Assembly: GCF_001439735.1 (NCBI RefSeq)
Contig: NZ_JYLN01000005.1
Span: 124,001-188,000 of the forward strand
From: Pseudomonas paralactis
GTDB taxonomy: Bacteria; Pseudomonadota; Gammaproteobacteria; Pseudomonadales; Pseudomonadaceae
Direction: 5' to 3'
DNA length: 64,000 nucleotides
Part shown: piece after piece, positions 45,510 to 54,926 of the stretch
Layout: the number at the start of each line of letters is the position of its first letter
Position numbering within the stretch: position 1 is the stretch's first letter
Made by a program: the position numbers and the translations under genes
The notes under the pieces: model-generated
Told to the model about the DNA's origin: nothing
The model's input: the letters and a program-made list of their open reading frames with translations, nothing else
The model's database searches: none

Positions 45510-47765
45510 ATGTACAAAGACCTCAAGTTTCCCATTCTTATCGTGCACCGTGACATCAAGGCCGACACCGTTGCCGGTGACCGGGTTCGAGGTATCGCCA
45601 GGGAATTGGAACAAGAGGGCTTCAGTATCTTTTCTGCGGTGGACTACGCCGAGGGGCGGTTGGTGGCCTCCACCCATCACGGTTTGGCGTGCATGTTGAT
45701 TGCCGCCGAAGGCGCCGGGGAAAATACCCACCTGCTGCAAAACATGGTCGAGCTGATTCGCCTGGCGCGGGTGCGGGCACCCAACCTGCCGATCTTCGCC
45801 CTGGGTGAGCAAGTCACCCTGGAAAATGCGCCGGCCGATGCAATGAGCGAGCTTAACCAACTGCGTGGCATTCTTTATCTGTTCGAAGACACCGTGCCGT
45901 TTCTGGCGCGTCAGGTCGCCCGCTCTGCACGCACTTACCTGGACGGGCTGTTGCCGCCGTTCTTCAAGGCTTTGGTGCAGCACACTGCCGATTCCAATTA
46001 TTCCTGGCACACCCCTGGCCATGGCGGTGGCGTGGCGTACCGCAAAAGCCCGGTGGGGCAGGCGTTTCACCAGTTTTTCGGGGAGAACACCCTGCGCTCG
46101 GACTTGTCTGTTTCCGTCCCTGAACTGGGCTCGCTGCTCGACCATACCGGGCCCCTGGCCGAAGCCGAGGCCCGCGCTGCGCGCAACTTCGGCGCCGACC
46201 ATACGTTCTTCGTCATCAATGGCACTTCCACCGCCAACAAGATCGTCTGGCACTCCATGGTTGGCCGTGACGACCTGGTGCTGGTAGACCGCAACTGTCA
46301 CAAGTCAGTACTGCACTCGATCATCATGACCGGCGCTATCCCGCTGTACCTGTGCCCGGAGCGCAACGAGCTGGGGATCATCGGCCCGATCCCTCTGAGC
46401 GAATTCAGCCCTGAGTCAATCCGCGCCAAGATCGACGCCAGCCCGTTGACGCATGGCCGGCCACCCAAGGTGAAGCTGGCGGTGGTAACCAATTCCACCT
46501 ACGACGGCCTGTGCTACAACGCCGAACTGATCAAGCAGCAATTGGGTAACAGCGTAGAAGTGCTGCACTTCGATGAGGCCTGGTACGCCTATGCGGCATT
46601 TCACGAGTTTTTCGCCGGGCGCTATGGCATGGGTACCTTGCGCACACCGGACAGCCCGCTGGTATTTACCACCCACTCCACTCATAAACTGCTGGCCGCA
46701 TTCAGTCAGGCGTCGATGATCCATGTGCAGGACGGCGGCGCACGGCAGCTGGATCGTGACCGTTTTAACGAAGCCTTCATGATGCACATCTCGACTTCAC
46801 CCCAATACAGCATCATCGCCTCGCTGGACGTCGCCTCGGCAATGATGGAAGGGCCGGCCGGGCGCTCGCTGCTGCAGGAGATGTTCGACGAGGCCTTGAG
46901 TTTCCGCCGCGCGCTGGCCAACCTGCGCCAGCATATTGCTGCCGAGGATTGGTGGTTTTCGATCTGGCAGCCGCAATCGGTGGCGGGTATCGACCGCGTT
47001 GCCACGGCGGACTGGCTACTGCATCCTCAGGATGATTGGCATGGCTTTGGCGACGTGGCTGAAGATTATGTCTTGCTGGACCCGATCAAAGTCACCCTGG
47101 TAATGCCCGGCCTCAATGCCGGTGGCGCCTTGAGCGATTGCGGGATTCCCGCTGCGGTGGTCAGCAAGTTTCTCTGGGAGCGCGGTCTGGTGGTGGAAAA
47201 AACCGGGCTGTATTCGTTCCTTGTGTTGTTCTCCATGGGGATCACCAAAGGCAAGTGGAGTACCTTGCTCACCGAGTTGCTGGAGTTCAAGCGCAGTTAC
47301 GATGCCAACGTCAGCCTGGCCAGTTGTTTGCCTTCGGTGTACGCCCAGGGGCCGGTACGTTATCAGGGCATGGGCCTGCGCGATCTTTGCGACCAGTTGC
47401 ACAGCTGTTACCGTAGCAACGCCACCGCCAAGCATCTCAAACGCATGTACACGGTATTGCCGCAGATCGCGATGAAACCCGCCGATGCCTACGACCAACT
47501 GGTGAGGGGCGAAGTCGAAGCGGTATCCATCGATGCCTTGCCAGGACGCATCGCAGCCGTAATGCTGGTGCCTTATCCGCCGGGCATTCCATTGATCATG
47601 CCCGGCGAGCGCTTTACAGAATCAACGCGTTCAATCATCGACTACCTGGCATTTGCCCGAACGTTCGATAGCAGTTTCCCCGGTTTTGTCGCCGATGTTC
47701 ATGGGCTGCAACACGAAGATGACGGTAGTGGCCGTCGTTACACCGTCGATTGCATCAAGGGTTAA
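45510..47765 (+). CDS. ldcA: Lysine (Arg/Orn family) decarboxylase
   Basis: This 751-residue PLP enzyme has the same length as P. aeruginosa LdcA as I recall. N-terminal wing-domain features and a linker precede the PLP core, with SWHTPGHGGGVAYRKSPVG, FHFDEAWYAYAAF-type segments (VEVLHFDEAWYAYAAF) and the PLP lysine in THSTHKLLAAFSQ. It decarboxylates lysine to cadaverine in acid response or lysine catabolism; related enzymes act on arginine. GGAG lies 12 bases before the ATG. The acetyltransferase gene begins 2 bases after its stop. The dnaQ-ldcA order supports ldcA. Confidence 0.88.
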   Translation: MYKDLKFPILIVHRDIKADTVAGDRVRGIARELEQEGFSIFSAVDYAEGRLVASTHHGLACMLIAAEGAGENTHLLQNMVELIRLARVRAPNLPIFALGEQVTLENAPADAMSELNQLRGILYLFEDTVPFLARQVARSARTYLDGLLPPFFKALVQHTADSNYSWHTPGHGGGVAYRKSPVGQAFHQFFGENTLRSDLSVSVPELGSLLDHTGPLAEAEARAARNFGADHTFFVINGTSTANKIVWHSMVGRDDLVLVDRNCHKSVLHSIIMTGAIPLYLCPERNELGIIGPIPLSEFSPESIRAKIDASPLTHGRPPKVKLAVVTNSTYDGLCYNAELIKQQLGNSVEVLHFDEAWYAYAAFHEFFAGRYGMGTLRTPDSPLVFTTHSTHKLLAAFSQASMIHVQDGGARQLDRDRFNEAFMMHISTSPQYSIIASLDVASAMMEGPAGRSLLQEMFDEALSFRRALANLRQHIAAEDWWFSIWQPQSVAGIDRVATADWLLHPQDDWHGFGDVAEDYVLLDPIKVTLVMPGLNAGGALSDCGIPAAVVSKFLWERGLVVEKTGLYSFLVLFSMGITKGKWSTLLTELLEFKRSYDANVSLASCLPSVYAQGPVRYQGMGLRDLCDQLHSCYRSNATAKHLKRMYTVLPQIAMKPADAYDQLVRGEVEAVSIDALPGRIAAVMLVPYPPGIPLIMPGERFTESTRSIIDYLAFARTFDSSFPGFVADVHGLQHEDDGSGRRYTVDCIKG

Positions 47766-47767
47766 GA

Positions 47768-48358
47768 ATGTTTATGCAGCAAGCTGTGATGAACCCGAAG
47801 TACCCAGGGCTCAGTGTGCGCGTCGCCGACGAAGGTTTTGACGCTTATGTATGGGGCAATGACTTCAGCTTCGAGGTCGAGGCCTATGGCGTTCCGCAGA
47901 TGGGCCAGCGTGTCGATCAATGGCCGGTGGAGCGCATCCTGCCGTATCGCAAATGCTATGGCATCGACCCGGAAGAGTTCGCCAGCTTTCGCGATGCCGC
48001 CGACAGTGCGATCTTCATGGCCTACCTGGATGACCGTGCGGTAGGGCACGTGGTGGTCAGCACCAACTGGAACGGTTTTGCCCATGTTGATGAGTTGGCC
48101 GTGGTGTTGCCGGCGCGACGTCATGGCGTGGCCAAGGCGCTGCTGGACGTGGCGCAGTTCTGGGCCCGCAAGAAAAACCTGCCGGGCATGATGTTGGAAA
48201 CCCAAAACAATAATCTGGGGGCTTGCCGCCTGTATGAGCGCTGCGGGTATGTGATGGGTGGGATCGACCAATTGCGTTATCGCGGGATTGATCCACAAAC
48301 CCGTGAAGTGGCGATTTTCTGGTATCGGTTATTCAAGACGGAAGTGGGATCGATCTAA
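47768..48358 (+). CDS. GNAT family N-acetyltransferase
   Basis: This encodes 196 residues. The GNAT core has VDELAVVLPARRHGVAKALL, with RRHGVA as the acetyl-CoA loop, followed by GMMLETQNNNLGACRLYERC, the usual GNAT motif B. Its start lies two bases after the ldcA stop, so the pair is one transcript. The N-terminal about 75 residues may help define substrate. Acetylation of cadaverine or another polyamine is a reasonable guess only because of the pairing. Confidence 0.82.
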   Translation: MFMQQAVMNPKYPGLSVRVADEGFDAYVWGNDFSFEVEAYGVPQMGQRVDQWPVERILPYRKCYGIDPEEFASFRDAADSAIFMAYLDDRAVGHVVVSTNWNGFAHVDELAVVLPARRHGVAKALLDVAQFWARKKNLPGMMLETQNNNLGACRLYERCGYVMGGIDQLRYRGIDPQTREVAIFWYRLFKTEVGSI

Positions 48359-48363
48359 GCCCT

Positions 48364-48461
48364 GTAGGAGCGAGCTTGCTCGCGAAAAACGCAAAGGCGC
48401 CGCGTTACGTCAGGATGAGCGCGTAACCGTTCACGTCCTTCGCGAGCAAGCTCGCTCCTAC
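48364..48461. repeat. REPIN; its arm supplies the LysR stop codon
   Basis: GTAGGAGCGAGCTTGCTCGC (48364) pairs with its complement (to 48461). The LysR-type gene on the minus strand ends in TAG at 48460-48458, within the right arm. Confidence 0.92.
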
Positions 48462-49366
48462 GAGGGGTTTGTGTCGCCGCCCAGGAGACTTTCGGCCTTC
48501 TGGGTGACAATCTCCAGCAGCGCATTCAATGCCGGTGAGGTGGCGCCGTCTTTCAGGGTCAGTGCATACAGGCTGACCATTATGGGGGGCGACACCGGGC
48601 ACGCATCCAGCCCGGCTTCCCTGGCACCAGAGGCGGTAAAAGGATCGACAATCGCCAAGCCTTCACCGGCCTCAACCATGCTGCGCATCATCTGGTAGGT
48701 CTGTACCCGCGTCTGCACCACCGGCAGCGGGCGCAGGGCTTGCAGTTTGGCGTCCAGCAGACGACTCAGCGGGTCGTGGCCTTCCAGCCCGATCAGCGAC
48801 TGCCCTGCCAGATCCTGCAGCGCGATGTACTTCTGCTTGGGTTTGAGCCAGCCGTGGGGCGCGAGCAATTGCAGCTTGCCCTGGGCCAGTGGGGTGCTTT
48901 GAATTTGTGGATGTTGCGGGTCATGCAGGCTCAGCCCCACATCGGCTTCGTGCAGCAGCAGGCTCCTGACGATCTCCCGGGTCGGCTGGCTCGACAGGTT
49001 GCACGGCGTGTCCTGGAAGCGTCTGCGCAGCATGGCAATGCTTTGCGGCAGCAGTTGATTGGCCAGGGGAGGGGTGCACAGCGCACGCAGGGGCACGGCG
49101 TGGTGATGTTTCAAGCGACCGGCCAGGCGTTGCAACGGTTCGAGTGCTTCGTACAACTGGACGATGTGCGCCTGCAATTGCAGCGTCTCGTGCGTTGCTT
49201 GCAAACGTCCGCGCACGCTGGCAAACAACATAAAACCCAATTGCAGCTCGGCATCCTTGAGCGTGGCGTCTACTTCACCCACAGAGAGTTGCAACCATTC
49301 GGCGGCGGTGCCCAGGTGTCCGGTTTGCAAGATGGCCTGAATCACTTCGATATGACGTAAACGCAT
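48458..49366 (-). CDS. LysR family transcriptional regulator
   Basis: This encodes 302 residues. The N-terminal helix-turn-helix (MRLRHIEVIQAILQTGHLGT, AAEWLQLSVGEVDATLKDAE) keeps the LysR spacing but is an unusual variant. The periplasmic-binding-protein-like effector domain covers residues about 92-290. The C-terminus ends inside a REPIN arm. The target is not evident; no divergent metabolic gene is nearby, only a small membrane-protein gene. Confidence 0.8.
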   Translation of the reverse strand: MRLRHIEVIQAILQTGHLGTAAEWLQLSVGEVDATLKDAELQLGFMLFASVRGRLQATHETLQLQAHIVQLYEALEPLQRLAGRLKHHHAVPLRALCTPPLANQLLPQSIAMLRRRFQDTPCNLSSQPTREIVRSLLLHEADVGLSLHDPQHPQIQSTPLAQGKLQLLAPHGWLKPKQKYIALQDLAGQSLIGLEGHDPLSRLLDAKLQALRPLPVVQTRVQTYQMMRSMVEAGEGLAIVDPFTASGAREAGLDACPVSPPIMVSLYALTLKDGATSPALNALLEIVTQKAESLLGGDTNPS

Positions 49367-49549
49367 GGCCGGAGTCTATGTGCAGCGCGAATTGGATTCA
49401 ATGGTGCAGGCCTTCAGGCGCAAAAAAGACTGCGCGGGTCGCCCCGGCCTATGGCGTTCGGCCATGACCTCATTAGAATGGTGCGTCTGATCAGCAACGA
49501 CCAATGCCGGCTTGCCGGTACATACAACAAAAAACAGGTCTGGTCTCAA

Positions 49550-49888
49550 ATGCCTCTACCCTCGACGTTCTTCGGGGTGACGGCCAAGCAACTCCTGGTC
49601 CTTTTGACCGTGGGGTGCATGGCGGCTTACCTCTTCAATGACTCCACTGAACACCCTCCTGAAGACCTTGCACTTGAAACGTTCATCCGTTCCCAGGAAA
49701 AGGTGAGCGAGCAGGTGGGCGCCGTGTTGGCGGTTAACCTGATCAGGCAAGTGGAGGCGTATCCCGCGTCCAACCGGTCGGGCTACAAGCGCTCGATGTA
49801 TGCGGTGGAGGGGGAAAGAGGGCAATTGGTGGTGACGCTCAAACAAAGCGAGCAGGGCATTGAAATAACGCAGATGCGCAGCCCTTGA
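49550..49888 (+). CDS. Small membrane-anchored protein of unknown function
   Basis: This encodes 112 residues from the ATG at 49550. A single transmembrane helix (TAKQLLVLLTVGCMAAYLF, residues 10-28) is followed by a periplasmic-type region with TFIRSQEKVSEQVGAVLAVN. The longer version from 49451 adds 33 residues before the helix and is less likely. No domain is recognised. Confidence 0.5.
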   Translation: MPLPSTFFGVTAKQLLVLLTVGCMAAYLFNDSTEHPPEDLALETFIRSQEKVSEQVGAVLAVNLIRQVEAYPASNRSGYKRSMYAVEGERGQLVVTLKQSEQGIEITQMRSP

Positions 49889-49951
49889 TGACCCCGGCCC
49901 AGTCAACGCCAACGATGGCCAGGACTGAGCGGGTGTACAAAATGGGGGCCC

Positions 49952-50188
49952 TTATGACGCCAGGGTCGTTTGCGATTCGCGGACAAGAATGGTCCCCGAC
50001 TGGAGCAGTTTGAATTCATCGCCTTCCAGTTTCTCTACGCGGTCGCCAATGGCCAGCTTGTAGGTGGTGGTGGGCGTCGAGCCAGCCAGGTCGCCCTGCG
50101 CCGGGTCGGATTCCTGGAACTCATGCACCGAATATACGCGGCCTTCCGCGTCTCGAGCATGGAACTGTCCAACTAGTACTGCTGCCAT
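49952..50188 (-). CDS. Small conserved protein of unknown function
   Basis: This encodes 78 residues starting MAAVLVGQFHARDAEGRVYS, followed by VHEFQESDPAQ and a TTTYKLAIGDRVEKLEGDEF beta-rich end. GAGG lies upstream of the ATG at 50188. It looks like a compact all-beta cytosolic protein, with no recognised domain. The 226-base gap before the next gene holds no clear element. Confidence 0.55.
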   Translation of the reverse strand: MAAVLVGQFHARDAEGRVYSVHEFQESDPAQGDLAGSTPTTTYKLAIGDRVEKLEGDEFKLLQSGTILVRESQTTLAS

Positions 50189-50415
50189 CTGTTTAGAACC
50201 TCTGGAGATAAACACTCGATTTGCGGTTCTGTAGACCGTCAGGGAGCGGGGTAGTTTACCTATAAGAAAAAAATACTATTCGCTGATGTTTTCAGACGTT
50301 TCCTGCGCAAGCAGCTGCAAGGAAATCGCCGCGGGAATCATCAAAACTCGCTGGTGAACAGGCCGCTAAGCCTCTATAACTACAAGCTCCTTTATTCAGA
50401 AGTCGGGAAACCTCA

Positions 50416-50973
50416 ATGAGCAAGGTCTACACGATTGCCGTCCTGGTGGGCAGCTTGAGAAAAGCGTCGATCAACCGCAAGGTCGCCCTGGCCCTGGCCG
50501 AGCTGGCACCTGCCAACCTCAAGTTGAATATTGTTGAAATCGGCGACCTGCCGCTCTACAACGAGGACATCGACGGTGCAACACCGCCCGCAGCCTACAG
50601 CACTTTCCGCCAACAGGTGAGCTCATCCGACGCCGTGCTGTTCGTGACCCCGGAATACAACCGTTCCGTACCCGCTGCGCTGAAGAATGCAATCGACGTG
50701 GGTTCCCGCCCTTATGGGCAAAGCGCCTGGAGCGGCAAGCCTGGAGCGATCATCAGCGTATCGCCGGGTGCCATTGGTGGTTTTGGCGCCAACCATCACC
50801 TGCGTCAGTCGCTGGTGTTCCTGGATGTGTGGTGCATGCAACAGCCGGAAGCCTATTTAGGCGGCGCCGGTAACGTATTCGATGAGGCGGGCAAGGTCTC
50901 GGAAAAAACCAAACCGTTCCTGCAGTCATTCATCGATGCCTACGGCAAGTGGGTAGAAAAACAGAAGGGCTGA
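50416..50973 (+). CDS. NADPH-dependent FMN reductase
   Basis: This encodes 185 residues. The flavodoxin-like fold starts with VYTIAVLVGSLRKASINRKV, whose GSLRKxSxNRK loop binds the FMN phosphate, followed by FVTPEYNRSVPAALKNAID, the family signature. It is probably a quinone or chromate reductase that protects against redox stress. AAACCTCA precedes the ATG. It is followed by a REPIN. Confidence 0.9.
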   Translation: MSKVYTIAVLVGSLRKASINRKVALALAELAPANLKLNIVEIGDLPLYNEDIDGATPPAAYSTFRQQVSSSDAVLFVTPEYNRSVPAALKNAIDVGSRPYGQSAWSGKPGAIISVSPGAIGGFGANHHLRQSLVFLDVWCMQQPEAYLGGAGNVFDEAGKVSEKTKPFLQSFIDAYGKWVEKQKG

Positions 50974-50989
50974 TATTAGCCCGGCACCT

Positions 50990-51087
50990 GTAGGAGCGAG
51001 CTTGCTCGCGAAAAACCTGAGGACTACGCGTTCATTCAGGATGTCAGCGTTATCGTTAACGATCTTCGCGAGCAAGCTCGCTCCTAC
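50990..51087. repeat. REPIN
   Basis: GTAGGAGCGAGCTTGCTCGC (50990) and its complement (to 51087) flank a centre with CGCGTTCATTCAGGATGTCA, which is almost the same as that of the REPIN at 62083. It separates the convergent reductase and poxB genes. Confidence 0.92.
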
Positions 51088-51095
51088 AGTAGGGG

Positions 51096-52820
51096 TTATC
51101 GCAACCAGTTGGTGCGTGCCAGTTCGATAACCTCATCGCCGCGACCGCTCATCACCGCTTTAAGCATATACAGGCTGAACCCTTTGGCCTGTTCCAGCTT
51201 GATACTCGGCGGCATCACCAGTTCCTGCGTGGCTGTCACCACGTCCACCAGCACGGGGCCATCATGGGCCAGGGCGCGGCGCAGGGCCGGTTCCAGATCT
51301 TCGGATTGCTCTACGCGAATCCCCAGAATACCCATGGCATTGGACATGGCCGCGAAGTCCGGGTTTTTCAACTCGGTGCCAGTGTCCAGGTACCCGGCAG
51401 CCTTCATTTCCATGGCGACAAAACCCAGGGATGAGTTATTGAACACAATGAGTTTTACCGGCAGATTCAACTGCGCCAGTGAAATGAAATCCCCCATCAA
51501 CATCGTGAACCCGCCATCCCCCGACATCGAAATCACCTGGCGCCCAGGGAATGCCGCCTGGGCGCCAATGGCCTGGGGCATGGCATTGGCCATCGATCCA
51601 TGGTTGAAAGAGCCAATCAGCCGCCGTTTGCCGTTCATTTTCAAATAACGCGCCGCCCACACTGTGGGTGAGCCGACGTCGGCGGTGAAGATTGCATCAT
51701 CGTCGGCCAGCTCGCTGAGCAAGCGTGCGACGTACTGGGGGTGGATCGGCCGATTGGCCTTGGAGGGCTGCGCCAGGTCATCCAACCCCTGGCGGGCCTT
51801 CTCGTAATGCTTCAACGAGGTCTCCAGAAAGCTGCGATCGGTCTTGCGGGTCAAGCGCGGCAGCAGGGCATCGATGGTTTCGCTGACATCGGCGGCGATG
51901 CCCAGATCCAGCGTGGCGCGTCGGCCCAGGGCCTGCGGGTCACGATCAACCTGAATGATTCTGGCATCGGTGGGGTAGAACTGACGGTAGGGGAAGTCGG
52001 TACCGAGCATGATCAACGTGTCGCAGTCGAGCATGGCATGGTAACCGGAGCTGAAACCGATCAGGCCGGTCATGCCCACGTCAAAGGGGTTATCCCATTC
52101 CACATGTTCCTTGCCGCGCAGTGCGTGCACCACCGGCGCGCCGAGTGCGTCGGCCAACGCCACCACCTGATCGTGCGCACCGGCACAGCCGCTGCCGCAG
52201 AGCAGGGTGACTTTTTCACTGCCCTGAAGGATCTCGCTGAGACGTTGCAAGTCCTGTTCAGCCGGCAAGGTGCGCGGTGCGTGCAGGGCTGGCCAGGGCT
52301 TGAGCTTGTCTTCCACTTCCAGCAACGATACATCCCCTGGAATCACCACCACCGCCACGCCGCGATTGAGGATGGCCGAGCGCATGGCGCGGTGCAGCAC
52401 CTGGGGCATCTGCTCGGGGTTGCTCACCAGCTCGATGAAATGGCTGCACTCCTTGAACAGCTCCTGGGGATGGGTTTCCTGGAAATAGTTGAGGCCGATC
52501 TCCGACGATGGAATCTGCGCGGCAATCGCCAGCACCGGCACATGATTACGATGGCAGTCGAACAAACCATTGATCAAATGCAGATTGCCCGGCCCGCAAC
52601 TGCCGGCGCACACCGTCAACTCGCCAGTGGCCGCCGCTTCGGCACCGGCAGCGAAGGCGGCAACCTCTTCGTGGCGCACATGCATCCACTCGATGCTGTC
52701 CATGCTGCGCAGCGCGTCGGTCAGGCCATTGAGACTGTCGCCGGTCAGGCCCCAGATACGCTTGATGCCTGCCTGTTCCAGGGTGGTCGCCAACTGCTGC
52801 GCCAGGTTGATTTTCGCCAT
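51096..52820 (-). CDS. poxB: Pyruvate dehydrogenase (quinone), PoxB
   Basis: This encodes 574 residues. The TPP-binding [20 protein letters not shown] with [15 protein letters not shown] is present, as is the N-terminal [16 protein letters not shown] and [14 protein letters not shown]. The FAD domain and a C-terminal lipid-binding helix ([20 protein letters not shown]) are consistent with a membrane-associated enzyme that oxidises pyruvate to acetate and CO2, passing electrons to ubiquinone. TGGAGTTCCTC precedes the ATG at 52820. Confidence 0.92.
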   Translation of the reverse strand: MAKINLAQQLATTLEQAGIKRIWGLTGDSLNGLTDALRSMDSIEWMHVRHEEVAAFAAGAEAAATGELTVCAGSCGPGNLHLINGLFDCHRNHVPVLAIAAQIPSSEIGLNYFQETHPQELFKECSHFIELVSNPEQMPQVLHRAMRSAILNRGVAVVVIPGDVSLLEVEDKLKPWPALHAPRTLPAEQDLQRLSEILQGSEKVTLLCGSGCAGAHDQVVALADALGAPVVHALRGKEHVEWDNPFDVGMTGLIGFSSGYHAMLDCDTLIMLGTDFPYRQFYPTDARIIQVDRDPQALGRRATLDLGIAADVSETIDALLPRLTRKTDRSFLETSLKHYEKARQGLDDLAQPSKANRPIHPQYVARLLSELADDDAIFTADVGSPTVWAARYLKMNGKRRLIGSFNHGSMANAMPQAIGAQAAFPGRQVISMSGDGGFTMLMGDFISLAQLNLPVKLIVFNNSSLGFVAMEMKAAGYLDTGTELKNPDFAAMSNAMGILGIRVEQSEDLEPALRRALAHDGPVLVDVVTATQELVMPPSIKLEQAKGFSLYMLKAVMSGRGDEVIELARTNWLR

Positions 52821-52956
52821 GAGGAACTCCAATCGTCAGTGAGGTTGAAAAACTGCTGATCAGTAGGGGACAGTTCAATCACGGCGAATGCTCCGCCTTT
52901 AATGTGAAGATTGCGTCATGCTTGCACTCAGTGATGCATACCTGCATAAGCCCTGG

Positions 52957-54036
52957 TCAGCGGCGCAAAGGTTTACGCGGGAGCTGTTGCTTGGCTGTGA
53001 GCAATCGCGATGCTGGCGTGGGCCAGTCGCTGTCGGTATCGAAACGTGCCATCCAGCGGCGGCTGTCGGCGTCGGTAAAGCGCTCGTTTGGGTCACCGTC
53101 CCATTGGCCGAAGCCCAGTAATCCCAAGTCGTCGTAACGGATGGGCTTGAGCAGTCTGTTCAAGAGCATGGGCAGTTCCGGCACGCCGAGTTCGACAGGG
53201 TACAATTCGGGCTGTTCGCCCAGCTCGATCCACTGGCCGCTGTGCAGTTCGGTGATGCTGATGCGGGGGTGAGCGAGTGCTTCGCGTACCTGTTCACGGG
53301 TCAGGTCGAGTTTTACGCGCCAGTGATCGGCTAGCAGGAAGGCCCAGGTGGGCGGACGGATGCCGTTGAGTAACTCGTCACGCATCGAAAACTCGTAGTC
53401 GATATCGAGCCCGTAGAAAGCGGGCGTCAAGGCTCTTTCCCATGTGGTAATTTCTGCTCGCGTGCCATATTCCATTGGGTTAGCCATGGCTAAACCACTG
53501 TAGACCTGATGAGCCTTGAGCAGATCAATGGTCTTGAGTACGAACTGGCGCCAGGCATCGCGGTTGTCCAGCCACCATTGCCAGCGGTAATAGAATACGA
53601 TTGAGGAATACTCTGTTCGCGACCCGTCAGTTCGATACCAAGTACGCCAGAAATCGCCCGATGTTGTAGGTGAGCTGGCATGGTTTGTTTCGTCGGTAAA
53701 CCAGAATACGAAGTACTCGTGTGGATGGGCTTCCATGGCCTGCCTGCGAAGATCAGGCTCTTCTTGCGGATAAGCATGAGGACGCTCAGTGTCTTCGTGC
53801 ATGGTCATGGTGAAAGGGAAGCCAAGCAGTTTTTCGAAAGCTTCGTGGATATCCACCATCAATAGAGCTACATCGCGATGGTTATCAGGAGTAGGGGGGA
53901 AGTAGAAGCTGATGAACGGGCTGACACTATGGCGGGCGACTTCATCTTTACCCCAATCCGTGTTGGGCCATTCCTTCAGTTCTGCAATAAACTCGTCACG
54001 TTCTTCGTCATCAAAAAGTCTATGAGTCGTACTCAT
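52957..54036 (-). CDS. Type VI immunity protein (DUF3396), distal copy, truncated
   Basis: This encodes 359 residues. The N-terminus MSTTHRLFDDEERDEFIAEL matches the other copy in this window and the DUF3396 type VI immunity family; it ends shortly after SRRWMARFDTDSDWPTPASR. A one-base deletion near residue 346 shifts the frame, so it ends in QQLPRKPLRR instead of continuing into the C-terminal module seen in the other copy. The DUF3396 part is intact, so it may still neutralise an effector. AGGAGG overlaps the end of the preceding effector gene. Confidence 0.8.
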   Translation of the reverse strand: MSTTHRLFDDEERDEFIAELKEWPNTDWGKDEVARHSVSPFISFYFPPTPDNHRDVALLMVDIHEAFEKLLGFPFTMTMHEDTERPHAYPQEEPDLRRQAMEAHPHEYFVFWFTDETNHASSPTTSGDFWRTWYRTDGSRTEYSSIVFYYRWQWWLDNRDAWRQFVLKTIDLLKAHQVYSGLAMANPMEYGTRAEITTWERALTPAFYGLDIDYEFSMRDELLNGIRPPTWAFLLADHWRVKLDLTREQVREALAHPRISITELHSGQWIELGEQPELYPVELGVPELPMLLNRLLKPIRYDDLGLLGFGQWDGDPNERFTDADSRRWMARFDTDSDWPTPASRLLTAKQQLPRKPLRR

Positions 54037-54038
54037 GC

Positions 54039-54916
54039 TTACCTCCTGTTTTTTTGGCCTTTGGACGTTGAATTGTTCTTTTCATCTATTTCAAAACCGG
54101 TGCAATCTTCCGGCACCCGCAACAGCGCAACTTTCTCTCTTCCGATTTTGTCCGGGTTGACGCCCGTTGAGGGCTTCATCAGGTTCACGTAGTCCGTTAT
54201 TTGTTTTTTTACTACCCAATCTCCCGGAAACTTGATCTCCACCGCCGCAAACACATTCTCGGTTTCAAACGGCTCTTGCCGGTACTCAACCACCACCAGA
54301 TCGGGCGCCAGCAAACCCTTCGGCCGTGGCCAAAAAGGCTGCACGGCACTGCCGAACCGTTTGGGCCGCGTAACCGGCTCGCCCAACAACGCCTTCTTGC
54401 TGTTGCCGTTGTAGTTGGGTTCGGCCTTGAGCGGGCTGCGCCACTCCAGTGCCTCGTCCACGGCTTCAAAAAACAACGAGGCGGTAAATTGTTTGAGGGC
54501 GATCTCGATGGTGGTCGGTACCGTATCGCCGGCAATTTTCTTGCGGATACGGCGCGGTACCTTGATCGGCATCTGCAGCGCAACGGTGCAGACTTGGCTG
54601 ATCGCCGGGCGAAAGGGCACTTTGCGTTCGATGTATTCCTTGAACGTGATGTTCTCCTGGCCTCGTCGAGAAACCGTGCTATTACCGCCGCGATCCACCA
54701 CGGCAAAGGTGGAACTCTTGACCTCGATCTCGCGGGTCATTGCTTCAATGGTGGCGCGAAGGGTTTCCTTGATCTGCTTCCTGCGTTCGGCAATTTCCAC
54801 CGCGAGTTGGCCAGTTCGGCGGCGGTTCTGCTGTTCTCAAAAGCCTGGTTTGCCCGATAGGCGCGATAGGCACCGTCGATGATCCGCGCGACGGCAGGGG
54901 TTAGAGGGACAGGCAT
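54039..54916 (-). pseudogene. Type VI nuclease effector, distal copy, frameshifted
   Basis: The start (MPVPLTPAVARIIDGAYRAY, 54916) matches the proximal effector but one base has been lost in the GGG of GAGTTGGGCC (about 54809-54812), and translation ends after about 55 codons. After the shift an open frame of 253 codons (from a GTG at 54800) keeps the rest, including the nuclease core APDLVVV...AAVEIKFPGDW. No Shine-Dalgarno precedes that GTG. Its last about 60 residues differ clearly from the proximal copy. It is probably non-functional as a full effector. Confidence 0.8.
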
Positions 54917-54926
54917 CAGTCGACAC

